Shown: positions 23,801-36,000 of the stretch, one piece after another
Layout: each line of letters opens with the position of its first letter
How positions within the stretch are numbered: the first letter of the stretch is position 1
Assembly (NCBI RefSeq): GCF_014898055.3
Contig: NW_023601104.1
Location: 86,721,106-86,785,105, forward strand
Length of the DNA stretch: 64,000 nucleotides
Origin: Talpa occidentalis
Taxonomy: Eukaryota > Chordata > Mammalia > Eulipotyphla > Talpidae
Reading direction: 5' to 3'
Made by a program: the position numbers and the translations under genes
Notes under the pieces: model-generated
Told to the model about the DNA's origin: nothing
What the model saw: only the letters and a program-made list of their open reading frames with translations
The model's database searches: none

Positions 23801-26019
23801 GGCACATCTGTGACTAAGCAACTTGATAAATTCCAACGGAAACATCAGTGTTAGTTTAAGGAGTCCTATCTCATGACAGCACATAATTATTATACTTCTA
23901 TGTAATAACTATATTGTATATGTACCACTTGGAGTATCAAATTTGGTCAAATTTCTTGTGGATAAATTAATCCTCAACCATTGATAGCATTATTAAAATT
24001 TAATGTAGTATTGTACAAAGTGAGTTAAAAAGACCTTTCCCCTGATTTGGTGTTGTCAATGTAGCTGTTACATATTTATCATTAATAATAAAAACATTCA
24101 TCAAATACTTAATCATAGTACTTTCTAGTACCTTTGATCTTCCCAACAGTCATAGGTGGTGGCTATATTATATCTTAACAACACAGAGAAATTTAGTTAG
24201 TGATGAAGATCTCACGTAAAGTAATGGTAGAGTTTTAAGCCTGATTCCACAACAAATGCTCCAAACACAGTGTTATTTTTGCTGAGTCAGCACTAACTGT
24301 TTCTATATTTTGGTGTACAGAAAATTACTGTAAGACATGGACCAGCAATTTCAACCTATAACTTAGAAGAGAGGAAGAGAAATTTAAAAAAAAATAAAAA
24401 AATTGCACATGTGTAGAAGTACTTTGTGTTGTCCACAATTTCTTCTTACATATTGCATTAAATATTATTGCACACGGAAATCAATTTTTTTTTTGCGTGA
24501 AGATCTAAAAAGTAGGTGAAACATTGAAATAGTGTGATTTTTTGTGTATTCATTAGTGCTTTCAGTGTCTTAAATCAATGTTGTGATTTTTCACTAGGGT
24601 ATACTTGAGATAGAACAGCTTTCCTCTTTACTTTTGTGTCCTCCAGAGTGCCCAATACTACAGGTAACTGGGTAAATATTAATCCAGCCCTCAAGCAATG
24701 TTGCAATTTAGGGTTTGTAAAGAGAGAGGCAGGCGAACTCAGAACCTCCAGGGAGTTTCCAAGTTTTAAGGAGGCCAGGCTGAATTTCCTGCCTTTTCAA
24801 CCTAGTAACACTATTTCAGTATTAGGTAAGACGCAATCAAAACAAACATTTTATTAATCCCTTTAGGAATAATTCTGTGGAGGGTAAATTTCACTGATTC
24901 TTTCCTAGGTCCCGTCTGCAGTGATTTCAAACCTAGTTGATGACAAAACACTCGATCAATTAGTTAAGAATACAGTAAGGAGGAAAATAGGGTATAAGGC
25001 CAAAGAGTGCATGTACAAATAGTTGGGCGTGTATATAAGGAGATAACAAGAAATCTTCTTAAGGCAATAAGCAATGAAACTTAACAGGAATATCTTTTAA
25101 TTTAACTTTTTCCAGCTCATGATCAAGGAACATTAAATGAGTTACAAATGTTAAAGGAATCATAATTTCATATACCAAGAACACTGTGATTCCCCGGGAA
25201 TGTTGTTTTCTCTAAAATGTCCCCACACACTAGGCTAAGAGCTGAGAAACAAGCGTGTGCTGTGAGGAAATAGCGGATCAGATGGTGTTAAAACTCGAGG
25301 TTATTAGGCAGAATTTGACTGGCACTTGGGAACATGGACATCTTCAACCCGCAAAAATTATCCACAGCTTCCCAGTTTGTGTGTTCACAGCCTCGGCTCT
25401 CTTCCTCCAGGTCCAGGCGGGTCGCATCTTTCCGCCCTCTGGTATCAAGTCTGATGTCCTTTAAATCTGACTGCAGCCGCACACAACTTGGACATTCTGC
25501 TTTGCTTTGCCTTTTGGGAATAAACTCCCTCACTCATGCAAACTCCCTCACTCATGCAAACCGGGTCTCTGGACATTCCTAGGGATAAGAAAATGAGATG
25601 CATTCTCTGTTGGGCGTGAAAGATTGACATAAAGTGAAGTTCAGAAATTGCACCTCGGAACATGGACATCTTCACCCCGCTTGCTCGCCCAGGGAGCGGT
25701 CAACGAGGTGGAGGGTGTAGGGTGGGTGTAGGGTGGGTGTAGAGTGGGTGTTTGAGATGTCGTTACTTGCTGAGCGAGTGCAGCCACGTTATTTCAAAAC
25801 CAGAAAATGCTACCGCACCGTCACAATGCAGTGTGGCTGTGTGTGTGTGTTTCCATCAAAAAACTCATTTCCAGTACTTGGGTTGCCAGGGAAGTTTAGT
25901 TCAAAGACTTCAACAGCTGCACTGGCGGAGGAAACACCTCAGTGGGTTTCAGGCTGTTATTAATTTTGCAATGTGTTAACAATGGACCCAAGTTAGCGTT
26001 CATCTCCTTCAAGAAGGCG
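23801..26019. other. Upstream flank of the promoter, mostly unassigned
   Basis: A weak MIR-like segment lies at 24110-24280. Towards the promoter there is an exact 18-bp tandem repeat (25522-25557), a 24-bp motif present twice (25329-25352, 25657-25680) and a short GGGTGTAGGGTG-type tandem array near 25708-25750. No exon is recognised. Confidence 0.45.
25522..25557 (+). repeat. Tandem 18-bp repeat, two exact copies
   Basis: AAACTCCCTCACTCATGC occurs twice head to tail, about 1.1 kb upstream of the TATA box. Confidence 0.9.
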
Positions 26020-26167
26020 CCCAGGACGCCGCAGGGCTTGCTAGGCCCACCCTCCGCGAGTGGCGCGAAAGCCCCGGGGCTCCCCGCCTGTCCTCAGCTC
26101 CCGCTCCGAGATGACTCCGCATTTAAAAATCGGGTCTGAGTCCCAGCGCGCGAGGGGCCGGAAGCTC

Positions 26168-26179
26168 GGTCACGTGACC
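26168..26179. promoter_or_regulatory. Palindromic E-box GGTCACGTGACC
   Basis: A perfect 12-bp palindrome around CACGTG, of the USF/MiT (TFE3, TFEB) type, about 500 bases upstream of the predicted start site. The flanking GTCACGTGAC form is the high-affinity version. Binding is inferred from the motif only. Confidence 0.5.
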
Positions 26180-26537
26180 ACCCGTCAGCGGCCATTCCTA
26201 ACGAGGCAGCTGCCGCCGTCCCTTCCACCTTTCCTAGCTCCTCCAGCGCGGGACCGCGGAAACCCTGACAGGAATGCAACCCCAGCGAACTCGGGGCTCC
26301 AGGGCCACCAGAACGCACGCCTTTCCCAGCCAGGCTTCGCCAGCTCCCCGTTCCAAAGGACGGACGGGAGACTTCCGCCTGGCTGCCAATTACGTGATCG
26401 CGCGAGACTTGGGCCGGCGGCGGTCCCACTTCTCCCTTCCCACCCCTCGGCTCCGCCCGCCCGGCTCTCTCGACGGCGCGTGACGACGCGGCCAGCGGTG
26501 GCCTCCGCACGCGGCTCTCGCGGTGTCTCGCGCTCAG

Positions 26538-26570
26538 CCCCGCCCACTGCTGCCCCGCCCTTTCCGCCCC
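26538..26570 (-). promoter_or_regulatory. GC-box cluster (Sp/KLF-type sites)
   Basis: CCCCGCCC at 26538-26545 and 26553-26560, and CCGCCCC at 26564-26570, are reverse-oriented GC boxes 70-105 bases upstream of the TATA box. The spacing is typical of Sp1-family promoter-proximal elements. Confidence 0.55.
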
Positions 26571-26640
26571 TCCCTCCCCCTCCGCCCTGTCTCTCGGCGG
26601 CAGCGGCGGCGGCGGCGGCTCGCGCAGCTCGTTGGCTCAC

Positions 26641-26648
26641 TATATAAA
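26641..26648 (+). promoter_or_regulatory. GTF2A1: TATA box of GTF2A1
   Basis: TATATAAA followed by GG, a strong consensus match inside GC-rich DNA. It predicts transcription starting near 26670, giving a 5' UTR of about 370 bases. A TATA element in a CpG-island promoter is not the commonest arrangement. The exact start site cannot be seen from sequence. Confidence 0.75.
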
Positions 26649-27040
26649 GGGGAGAAGCGGGCGGACCGGACGGCTGGAGCTGCAGCCGGTGGCGGCAGCG
26701 GCGGCGCGGGGAGCGGCGTCCGGTGGTGGTTTCCCTCCTTGGCGCGGGGTGGGGAGCGGGCAACGCCCCCCGGACCCCCGAAGGGTCGTGGCTTTTTTTT
26801 TGAAGGGCGATTCTCGAGGTGTCGCGCCGCGGGAGGACGGCCCCCGCCTCCTCGCCGCCTCGCCGCGCCGCGCCCCGCCGCCCGCCGGCCCCTCACGCTC
26901 CGATTTTGTTTCCCCGTTTTCCCCCCGTTTCGCGGGGGCTGGGGCACCCCCCGGGCGTTTTGGCTTTTCTTTTTCTTTTTTTTTGGTTTGGACCCTGTTT
27001 TCTCGGGGTGGCCCCCCTCTTGTTTGTGTTGTGTGTGGAA

Positions 27041-27070
27041 ATGGCGAACTCGGCAAACACAAACACCGTG
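27041..27070 (+). CDS. GTF2A1: GTF2A1 coding exon 1 (residues 1-10)
   Basis: The ATG at 27041 is the first ATG downstream of the TATA box and has a good context (A at -3, G at +4). It encodes [10 protein letters not shown] and ends in phase 0 at a GTAAGG donor (27071). The 5' UTR, about 370 bases from the expected start site, contains no upstream ATG. Confidence 0.96.
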
Positions 27071-30000
27071 GTAAGGACGTGGCTCGTGGCCGGCGGGGGC
27101 TTCGTTCCGGCGGCAGCAACGGCCGGCCCGGGCGGGGGCGGGGACGGCGGCGCCTCCCGGCCTCGACTCTCCTCAGCCGCCCGCGCGGCCGCCGACGCCG
27201 CCGCTTCCCGCCTCGGGCGGACAGGCCGGGGCGGCGGGCGCGGGGGGGCGCCGAGGGCTCGCGGCCGCGACGGGCGGGGCGGGGGCGCCGGCGGGGCTTG
27301 GGGCCGCCGCGGGGCGGTCCGGGCCGCGGAGGCGGTTGGGCCGGGGCGCCCGGGCCGGGCGGGCGGGGACCGCCGCGTCCCCCCGAAACGGGCCCGGCCG
27401 CGCCGGCTCAGGAAGGGCTCCCCGAGCCGCCGCGACCCAGAAACCGCGTCTGGGGAATTGGGGCGCACCCCCAGTTCCCTCGGGGGTGCGCGTGGCGTAG
27501 CGGCAGGCTCGGGCCCCTCGGGCTGACTCGGGGCGCTCTGGCGGTTGTGCTTAGGGAACCTTCACTGGGGCCATTTTATGTGTTAAAAAAAAAAAAAAAA
27601 AAAACCAGGACGAAGGTTGAAAAGCACTTCTCGGCTCCTTCCGAATCGGTAAAATGGCGAAGGGGAAGCAAACCCCCATCGTGTCCTCGACGAGCAAAAG
27701 CACCAGGACCTGCCCCCCCAAGGCCGTCGGTGGCCGCAGCGCCCCCGCTTTCGTCTTTGCCGTTTGCCTCCTTTGCCCCCCGTTTGCCCCTTTTTGGTCA
27801 CTGGCGCTCACGTAGGTTTGCAAAAAGCAGTCACATAAATAACCGTTTCCGTCTCCACCGCAGTGTGCTCACGAGTCCACCCCACGCTCTGGTTTTGATC
27901 GTGACAATAAAACACGCTTTCGCCCGGCCCCGGCCCGGCTCGGCCCGGCCCGGCCCGCGGAGCCATCATGGCTGCGGCCGCCCAGCCTGCCTTTGCGCCC
28001 CGCGCCGTGTGGGCCTCCTCCCTTTGGCTGCCCTGTTTATATAGAGCCATTGCCGCTCTCTAATATAGACTCTGCCAGGATGGGAAGGTGCTTTTCAGGC
28101 CTACGTCACCGCCTCTCCATTTAAACACCAGATCCGGCTTTAAATAGTGAGCGCGGCCGCGCGGGCGGGGAGGTGCTGCTCCCGAGGCGAGAGGCCGGCG
28201 CGAGCCCGTGGGGCTCCGGGTCCTGCCCGCGCCCGGGGCGCGCCCCGAGGGGGCTGCCTGCGGGGTCCCGAGTTTTTGTTTTGATGCGGCGGCTGGGATT
28301 TGCCATCTTTGTTCGGGGGGTGGGCTGGGCTGGGGTGGGGTGGGGTGGGGTAGGGGAACAGTCGCTGCCCCTTCCTGTGTTGAAAGAGCTCGAGCTCTAG
28401 CACTTGGGTCTGAGGCTTTTTGTGCTAGAAGGTGCTGCTTGCCGTGTTGTCGGGGATTTAAACGCGGCTGTCTTCGTCGGTGGCTGCAGAGGGCTTGGCT
28501 TCGATAGTGTTTTCGTTCGGTATTCGGGGAATGTTGGAGCTACAGCTCCTGGTGTTTCTTTTATGTTTTTCTCTGATATGTTGGCAATAATGAAGCTTTT
28601 CAAAGAAATAGACGAGTGCTTAACGCTTCAGCACAGGGCCTGATGTCCATAGTAGTTACGGGTAAGGAGAATTGTGAGTAAGGAGAGTCAGGCGGTTTAG
28701 TGCAAACTGGACTAAAAAAATTAAAATTCTAAGCCGGTTTTTTTTTTTTTAAATTGCATTGTATGTTACTATGAGATCCAGTATAGAAATTAATGCAGCA
28801 GTTTTTCAGTATTACACCACGAGCCTTGAAAGGAACCTTCTATCATTTGATAATGCTACTGCTAATGGTCCTCTAATTTTATACCTGTTTTTAAGTCTGC
28901 AGTGTCTGCTTTTTGAAAAGCAGGACAGACTTAAATTATTTTGTATACAGTGATTTGGAAATTGATACGTCAAAGTGTCCATGTATCCACATATTTTTAA
29001 AGCCAGTATTTGGAGAACTTTAAGAACAGTTCTGCTGAATTCTTTGCATATATAGTTCATAAAGAATAATTTTCTTCAACTGCACTACTTGTGAATCCAT
29101 TAAATGGCCGAGCTGTTGGTTAAACACAAAAGAAAAATGTTAAAATGTGCAGGCTGGAATCATTAAATGTGGAGGCCCAGGAGAAAGCACAGTTGTACCT
29201 ATAGATGTTCTTGGATGTCCGAGAAGATTTTTAGGGGTGACTGACTGGCTGAAGCACCAAAACAACAGCTAGTTGCTATAAAAAAACCAATTTATGTTTT
29301 CAGTATACTACCAGTTTAATATTAGGCTGCCTTTTTGCATTGTTGTAAGGAGTCATTATTGGCTAAAAAATTTTCTAAGTGCATTATGGCAAGTCAGTAG
29401 TTAAATCACTCTAAATAAGATGATACCTAGTCAGAATTCGAAGGTTAAAATAAGGAGACACTGTAAAGACACACATTTTTGCACATGAATAATGTTCAGA
29501 AAGGCAGTTTGCCAAAATGAAAGCAAGTTAGTGGAACCCCCGATCTGAATTATTTTTCTGGTAGTAATGAAAAGGAACGGTTTTAAATAGAGGTAAGTTG
29601 TACAGGAACATTCATTTCTGTTTTTGAGGGGCCAAGAACACATTTTCTTAAAGAGCATTCCCCTGTGATAACAATGTTGCTGCCGATAGAGATGTTCCTG
29701 AGACTTTTTGTGTGAGGTTTGCTAATGAGAGTAAGCCCCTGATTTTATTGGATAACCAGTAACTTTTACCTTAAGCAAATTATAAAACACAATAATAACA
29801 AAGTATTAAAAGAAAAAAGCTGTTAACTTTAACACTCATGATGGCTAGGATTTATAACCCGTGCAATTCTAATTTTATCACCCTGACATTAAACCTCTTT
29901 TCTCTGACATGTTAAAAAATAGGGTATGGGCTGAGCAAATTGTTCTGTCTCCTGCCTTTTTTTTTTTTAAGATCTATTTATTTATGCATACAAGAGCTGG

Positions 30001-33000
30001 GGTGCAGGCCAGAGGTGTGGGGGGTGAGAGTATTCATCAGAGGCAGAGCTGGTTATGGAACAGACAGATTGACCGAGATACACTGCTAAGGGGAGCAGTG
30101 GGCGAGTCAGGAGAGGTCTGCTGCGCTGTGTGGGTTGCTTCCTGGCGGGAGGGGGATCTAACTTGTGCTGCAGAGGCTGCAGACAGCTTTCATAGGTTGC
30201 ATCTTAACCTCTTGCGCCACCAGGGAGGCCCACTTTTTGGTTTTTTTAAAAATACTTCATACCTTTTAAAGTGCTTTCACATTTTTTCTTACATTATCTT
30301 TCTGGAAGTCGCCCCCCCTTGGCCAAAAATAATAGTAACCCAAAAAAATACTCTTCAGAAAAAAAATCTTGGCTGTTCACCATTATTTTCCATAGCATCA
30401 TCAAGTTGCAGTTTACTACCAAGCAAATGACTGCCAGACACAAAGTTCTGTGGAGTCTTAAGATACTCAAACGAAGCAAGGAATGATAGGAACCAGATAT
30501 AGCAACCCATAAAGCTATTATTGGATCACAGGTGTTTTACTACAATGACATAGGAAATCATAACTGGAAATTGTATGAGCCTTATCTGCAAAAGGATCTT
30601 TGTGTATGAATTGCATTACATAGTCTTAAAACTTAATAAAATAGGCAGTCATCAAATAATCCAGTTTAAGTCAAATGATATTTATTAGGCTGTCCCTGTC
30701 TCTAAAAATGTGTCTTCTAACATAAGTTTTAGATGGTTGGAAAATGATTATTGTGTTTTGAATTTGAGGAAATATGTTATACTGTTAATGTGTGGAAAGC
30801 GTTCTTTTTCAACAGTTTTTCCTTTTTCCTTTAAAGCCAAAATTATATAGATCTGTGATTGAAGATGTTATTAATGATGTGAGAGACATCTTTCTGGATG
30901 ATGGAGTCGATGAACAAGTTCTGATGGAACTGAAAACTGTGAGTTTTCCTTTTTAAAAAAGTTTAATATTCATACCTTCCTTTAAAAAAAAAAATACTCT
31001 TCAGCCAGAGACGGATCCTTAATTTTTCCATAGGATAAATGTTTGATTTTGTTGGAGGAGGCAGTATAATAAGTGAAAGTTGCTAGGTTTAAATTCCTGC
31101 TCTACCACATATTCTTTCTCTTACCTTAGGCAAACTATATTTTTGTTTCCTTATATGTGGGATGAGAATTGGTTGTACTTACAGGGTTGTTTTGAGGATT
31201 AAATGTAATAACCATATAAAATGCTTAGCATAGTGCCTGGCAATGGCATTAGCTATTATTAATGGACAGTTAAAGTCTACATTTTATAGTCTAATTACTT
31301 GACAAACTGGTAAGGTGTTTTTTTTTTTTTTCCCTTTTCCTCTTTTTATGGTCTTAATGCACCGAGACTTTGTAGGGTGTTGTGGAGATTGAATAAGTTA
31401 TCAATAAAAGAAGTTTACATTCTTGAATGATTCTTTTTGTGGGCCAGATGTTAGGTTTGTAATATATTATGGGAACTGGTGGTCTCTTTCTGATATGTCC
31501 TTGGATTTAAGCAGAAACGTTTATGTATTTAGTTTAGCTTTTGTGTTCTGGTGTTGTAATGACTCATGAAATGATTCTTGGAGTATGGTCCATGAACTTC
31601 TGGGGTTTCTCGAGATTCCTTCAGGGGGGTCAGTGAAATTGGCTAAATACCCACATCTGATTTAAGAATCAGATGTGTTACATGAAAAAGTTTACCAGCC
31701 AATTCAGCTCACAGCTCAAGTATACAAGTTATTTTCCTTGAGATAGTTGTTCCATATGTAGCAGAAGTGCTTATGTATCTTGCCATTTTGATGCAATGCA
31801 TTGTTAGGGTCAAGATGGGATTAGTGTTGATACTAAGAAATGCAGTTATTTGATATTCTATAATGAAATGTGTTACTACTCAAATCACTGAACTCATTTT
31901 TTTGCAAATGAATATATAATGTTGCAGAATTCCTTCAAAATGAAAGATAGATTTAAATCTTAGTATAAAAAGTTGATTGGTGTATGATTTTGTATTCAAT
32001 ATTGCAGCTCACTTTTAAGAAACCTTAAAATAGTTTTTCCTTTCTCAGCTACTTAGCTATGTTAATGTGTAACAGATATATTGTTATTTTTAAACAATTT
32101 GGTAAACATTTTAAAAATCTTAGTTGTAATTTCATAAAACTCTTTAAGGTCCTTGATAATTTTTGAAAGTGATAAAAAGGATCTTGAGGTCAAAAAATGT
32201 TATAACTACTAGCTTAGCAATTGGGTAATTGTGCTTCTTTAGAGCTAGCTACAAAAATAGCACATGAGTGAAACCCTATGCCATTTCTCCATCTAACTTC
32301 ACAAGGCCTATTCCCTCTAGATCCATCCATGTTGTTGCAAAAGGCAGGATTTTATCTTTTTTATACCTGGATTGTATTCCATTGTGTGTATATATACCAC
32401 ATCTTTTAGACATCCTTGATGGTCACACTTAGATGGTTACAAGCTCTTGGCTATTGCAAATAATGCTGCAGTAGACCTAGGGTACACATGTATTAGTGTT
32501 TTGGTATTTTTTGGGTAAATAACCCAAAGTGGATAGCTGGATGGCATGGAATTTCAGTTTTTGGCATCTCATTATTTTAAATGAAGCAAATCTCACCTTT
32601 ATTGTGGTTGATGAAACATCCTAGAACATAGAGGCATCTGTAGGCAACTTCTGTAGTTCTCAGTAATAATCTTCCCATGTGAAGAAGGAAAAAAATATGT
32701 ATATGTATATAAATGTTAAGAGATGAGGAAATGTATATTTACCTTGACAGAAATCTGATAGTGAAGAGTGGGTATCTAAAAATACAAGGGAAAGAATGCC
32801 AACTCTGCGATGAGTTAGAAGAACAGCAATGTAAACTGCTCAAACAGCATAAAATATCTAAGGGATATGAAAAGAAGGAGAGATGCTTATTTTGATTCCT
32901 TGGTGTTACTTGGAGTGAATATTTTATAATTAATGTTTTGTTCTTATAATGGTTGCCCTTGTTGTTCTGTGACCTTATTTAGAAGGCACATTTTTAGAAA

Positions 33001-36000
33001 ATCAGTTCCAAAGACTTAACAATTATAGTAGGTCAACCTCATGATCATCCCAGGTTATTTACTCTAGCTTTTCACTAAGCCGGGGAATTGATTTTTCCCA
33101 CTGTACTCAGTGGAATAAAGGTGTTCTTGCCAAAGAGAATGCGCTGCCTTTGAGATCAAATAGCTCCACCTGTGAGGAGAGAGCCAGTGCATGTGTACAT
33201 ACATGTACATGTTTTATAGGTCATGCACTGTTTTTTTGTTAATGGTTAGTTTTTAATGATAAAAATTGTGACTTACCAGCTTTGAATCTCCTGTTTTGAC
33301 CATATTCCCTGGCATGTGTGATTTAATTGAATTGGTTAATAACAAATGTGGCACCAGAATCTTACTGACCAAAACAGTTTGGGGTGTGTGTGTGTGTGTA
33401 GATATGTATGTATTTTGGTATGTGTGTGTATATATATATATACCTATGCACACAGACGCTTTTTTTTAAATGAGACAGACTCTTCTAATTTGAGTTGTTA
33501 CTATATTTAAAAATAAAATTGTTCCTTTTTCTGCTTGTGGTGTCTCAGATTTGTTTCCTAAGAAACTAAGAAGTTAAATTCTTCCAGAATGTAAAAAAGA
33601 CCATCTTATTCTCGATCTCGCACCCCAGCTCCTGCAACACAAATGCCTAGCACACTAGGGTTTGTGGGGTACAATCCATACAATCATCTGGACCGCAGCT
33701 ACAGGCTGGTATGGAACCTGGGCACTAGTAGCCGGCCATAACATTTGCTGGTATTATAATACCCAAACGCCCAAAGTCACCAAATAAGTTATTAATACCC
33801 TACATGAGGTGCATCAGAAAGGTCTAGACCAAGTAAAGGCTTTCAACCCTAACAAAGTTGTGGGAGATGAGCAATATTATTGGTGGTGTGTGGCAAGATC
33901 TTACTGATGAAGAAAAGCAACAATATTTAAACAAATAGAAAGCAGAGAAGAAAAGTACAATGTATCTATGAAGGGCTGTCCTTTTTTCCCCACATACCTT
34001 GCATACATAAATGCAAAAAGACATGTAGAAACTGCTTTAGCAGAAGAGTCAACAGAGATAGTCTCAAATGCAGAAAGAAGTTCTTTCCCTGAGCACTCAG
34101 CCTGCTGAAGATCCAGATGATTATGATGAAGACTCTTCAGTGAAGCATATAGGCACTGCCCATCCCAGAGAAACCATTTTCTCAGATGTGGTGCCAGATG
34201 TCCCGGTCAGTTGATGAAAGGGCCAGTCCTGAAGGGTTCACTAGCAGAAACTGGAAGCTGAACATAAAATAGAAGAACTCCAGGAAAAGAAGGAAATTCC
34301 TGGAAAGCACAAATACATTTAACAATGAACTGAAAAGGTGTGGTTTGAAAGTAGAAGGGGATGTGAAGAAAATTGCAGCTGAAATTGCACAGGCAGAATA
34401 GCTTGCAAAAGGCAGGAGGAAAGGGAGAGAGAGGCAGCAGCGCACACTGAGCACAGTCAGGGCAACATGGATCCTGAGGAAGAGCACGGAGCTAATTAAG
34501 ATTGAAGAAAAGAAAGAAGATGAGAACGTGCCACTGGGGACAGAGGAAGATACATCTTGAAGAAACGATGGGAAGCCAACAAAATGGTGAAGAAGGCACC
34601 TCTTCCCGAGGACAAGGAGAGCAAGCAGGAGGCGTGGGCAGCATGGCAGTGGCAGAGACCAGTGATAGTAATACAGGCTCAGAGAGTAACAGTGCAGCAG
34701 TGGGGGAGCCACCAACAGATCCCACACCCGAAGATGGGAAAGAAAAAAATTGTTACCTTGTTTTATGTGTTCTAGCAATAGATAACTTTTTAAAATGAAA
34801 CTCTTTTTTGAGCTTAAAAATATGGTTAAACTAAAATGAATTTGTTATTTTAATTCTTGCCACTGAATTTCTCAGGATCTTAGAATTTCCAGAATGTGCC
34901 CTAGTTTAACAGCCAACACTATCCAGTAGAGCATTAGGTAGTGATGGAAGTGTGCTGTATTTGTGTTCTCCAATGTGGGAGCCACTCGCCATGTGTGGCT
35001 GTTAAGCACTTGGAATGTAGTTAGTGGAATTGAAAAATTGAGTTTTAACTTAATTACTATTAATTTTCAATTTAGATCATGTGATTAGTGGCTACCATAT
35101 CAGGCACCACAGACTTAGACATTGTTCATACAAAATTTTGTTTTTTTATGATTTATAAAGAACTTTTTATTAGCTCTAGCCTTCTCTTCCCCCTTTCTAG
35201 GCCTTTTCACAAACTTTTCTCAAAAATCTCCATGTGGCTTGGATGCAGTGAAGGGTACAATGATGAATTAGATTATGAATTAAGAAGAGTAGTGAGAGTA
35301 CAGGAAAGTTGAAACTTAACTAAATAGTAAGTGATAAAAAAATTCAACCCAGTTCTTGAAACACTAGGAACCTACTTGAATGTATGAGCTATGAGAGAGA
35401 GAAAAGATAAACAAAATATAACTTGGGTTTTCTGTAACTGTGTTTGAATATAAATTGTGTTTGGGGTTGGTGGGTGACTAGACTGGAAAGATAGTCTAGA
35501 AATCCTTTTTAAAGTGAGTAATAAAATTAATGTGATTTCTAGATTGTCAGAACAACCCGGTTCAAACAACAAGTGCTGTGGAACATGTGAAAGATGACCG
35601 CTATTCTAAATAAAACAAAAAAAGCAAAAGCATCCCCTCAGTTGGAGATAATCTGAAGTTCATTTGTCTGCCTCTTGATTGGATTTCCCAGCCTTGGCAC
35701 TGTTCACACTTTGGACACGTTAATTCTTTAGAGAGGGCTGTTGTGTTCACAGTAGGATGTTAGCAACATAACTGACAGAGGCCAGTTATGCCAGTGACAT
35801 CCCTTTGTTTTTACAGTCAACATGTCTCCAAACATTGCCAGATAGCCTTGCTGGAGGAAAACTACCCCCAATTGGGAACTGCTATTCTAAATATACTCTA
35901 GTTATATATAAACACTTGGGCCTTATTTTCTACTTTTTTTTTTTTTTTTTTTGCCATTATAGACTGCTCTGTTTCCTCAAAGCTTATTCCCACTGAGTCT

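Larger units (their letters stand above)
26020..28520. promoter_or_regulatory. CpG island spanning the GTF2A1 promoter, exon 1 and proximal intron 1
   Basis: Base composition changes abruptly from AT-rich to strongly GC-rich with frequent CG dinucleotides, peaking around 26450-27540. The island covers the TATA box, 5' UTR and exon 1. It explains the many long overlapping open frames on both strands here, which carry no recognisable domain. Boundaries are judged by eye. Confidence 0.9.

Noticed and set aside
25708..25750. A CRISPR-like short repeat array
   Set aside because: The units are tiny, contiguous and degenerate. This is mammalian tandem-repeat DNA and no spacers exist.
26632..28044. 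A 470-codon open frame, with several other long frames on both strands, in the CpG island
   Set aside because: GC-rich DNA has few stop codons. The frames overlap each other, run through the exon 1 donor and show only low-complexity Gly/Arg/Pro with no domain.
34182..34778. A 198-codon minus-strand open frame
   Set aside because: It is antisense to the SMARCE1 pseudogene C-terminal region and has no domain of its own.
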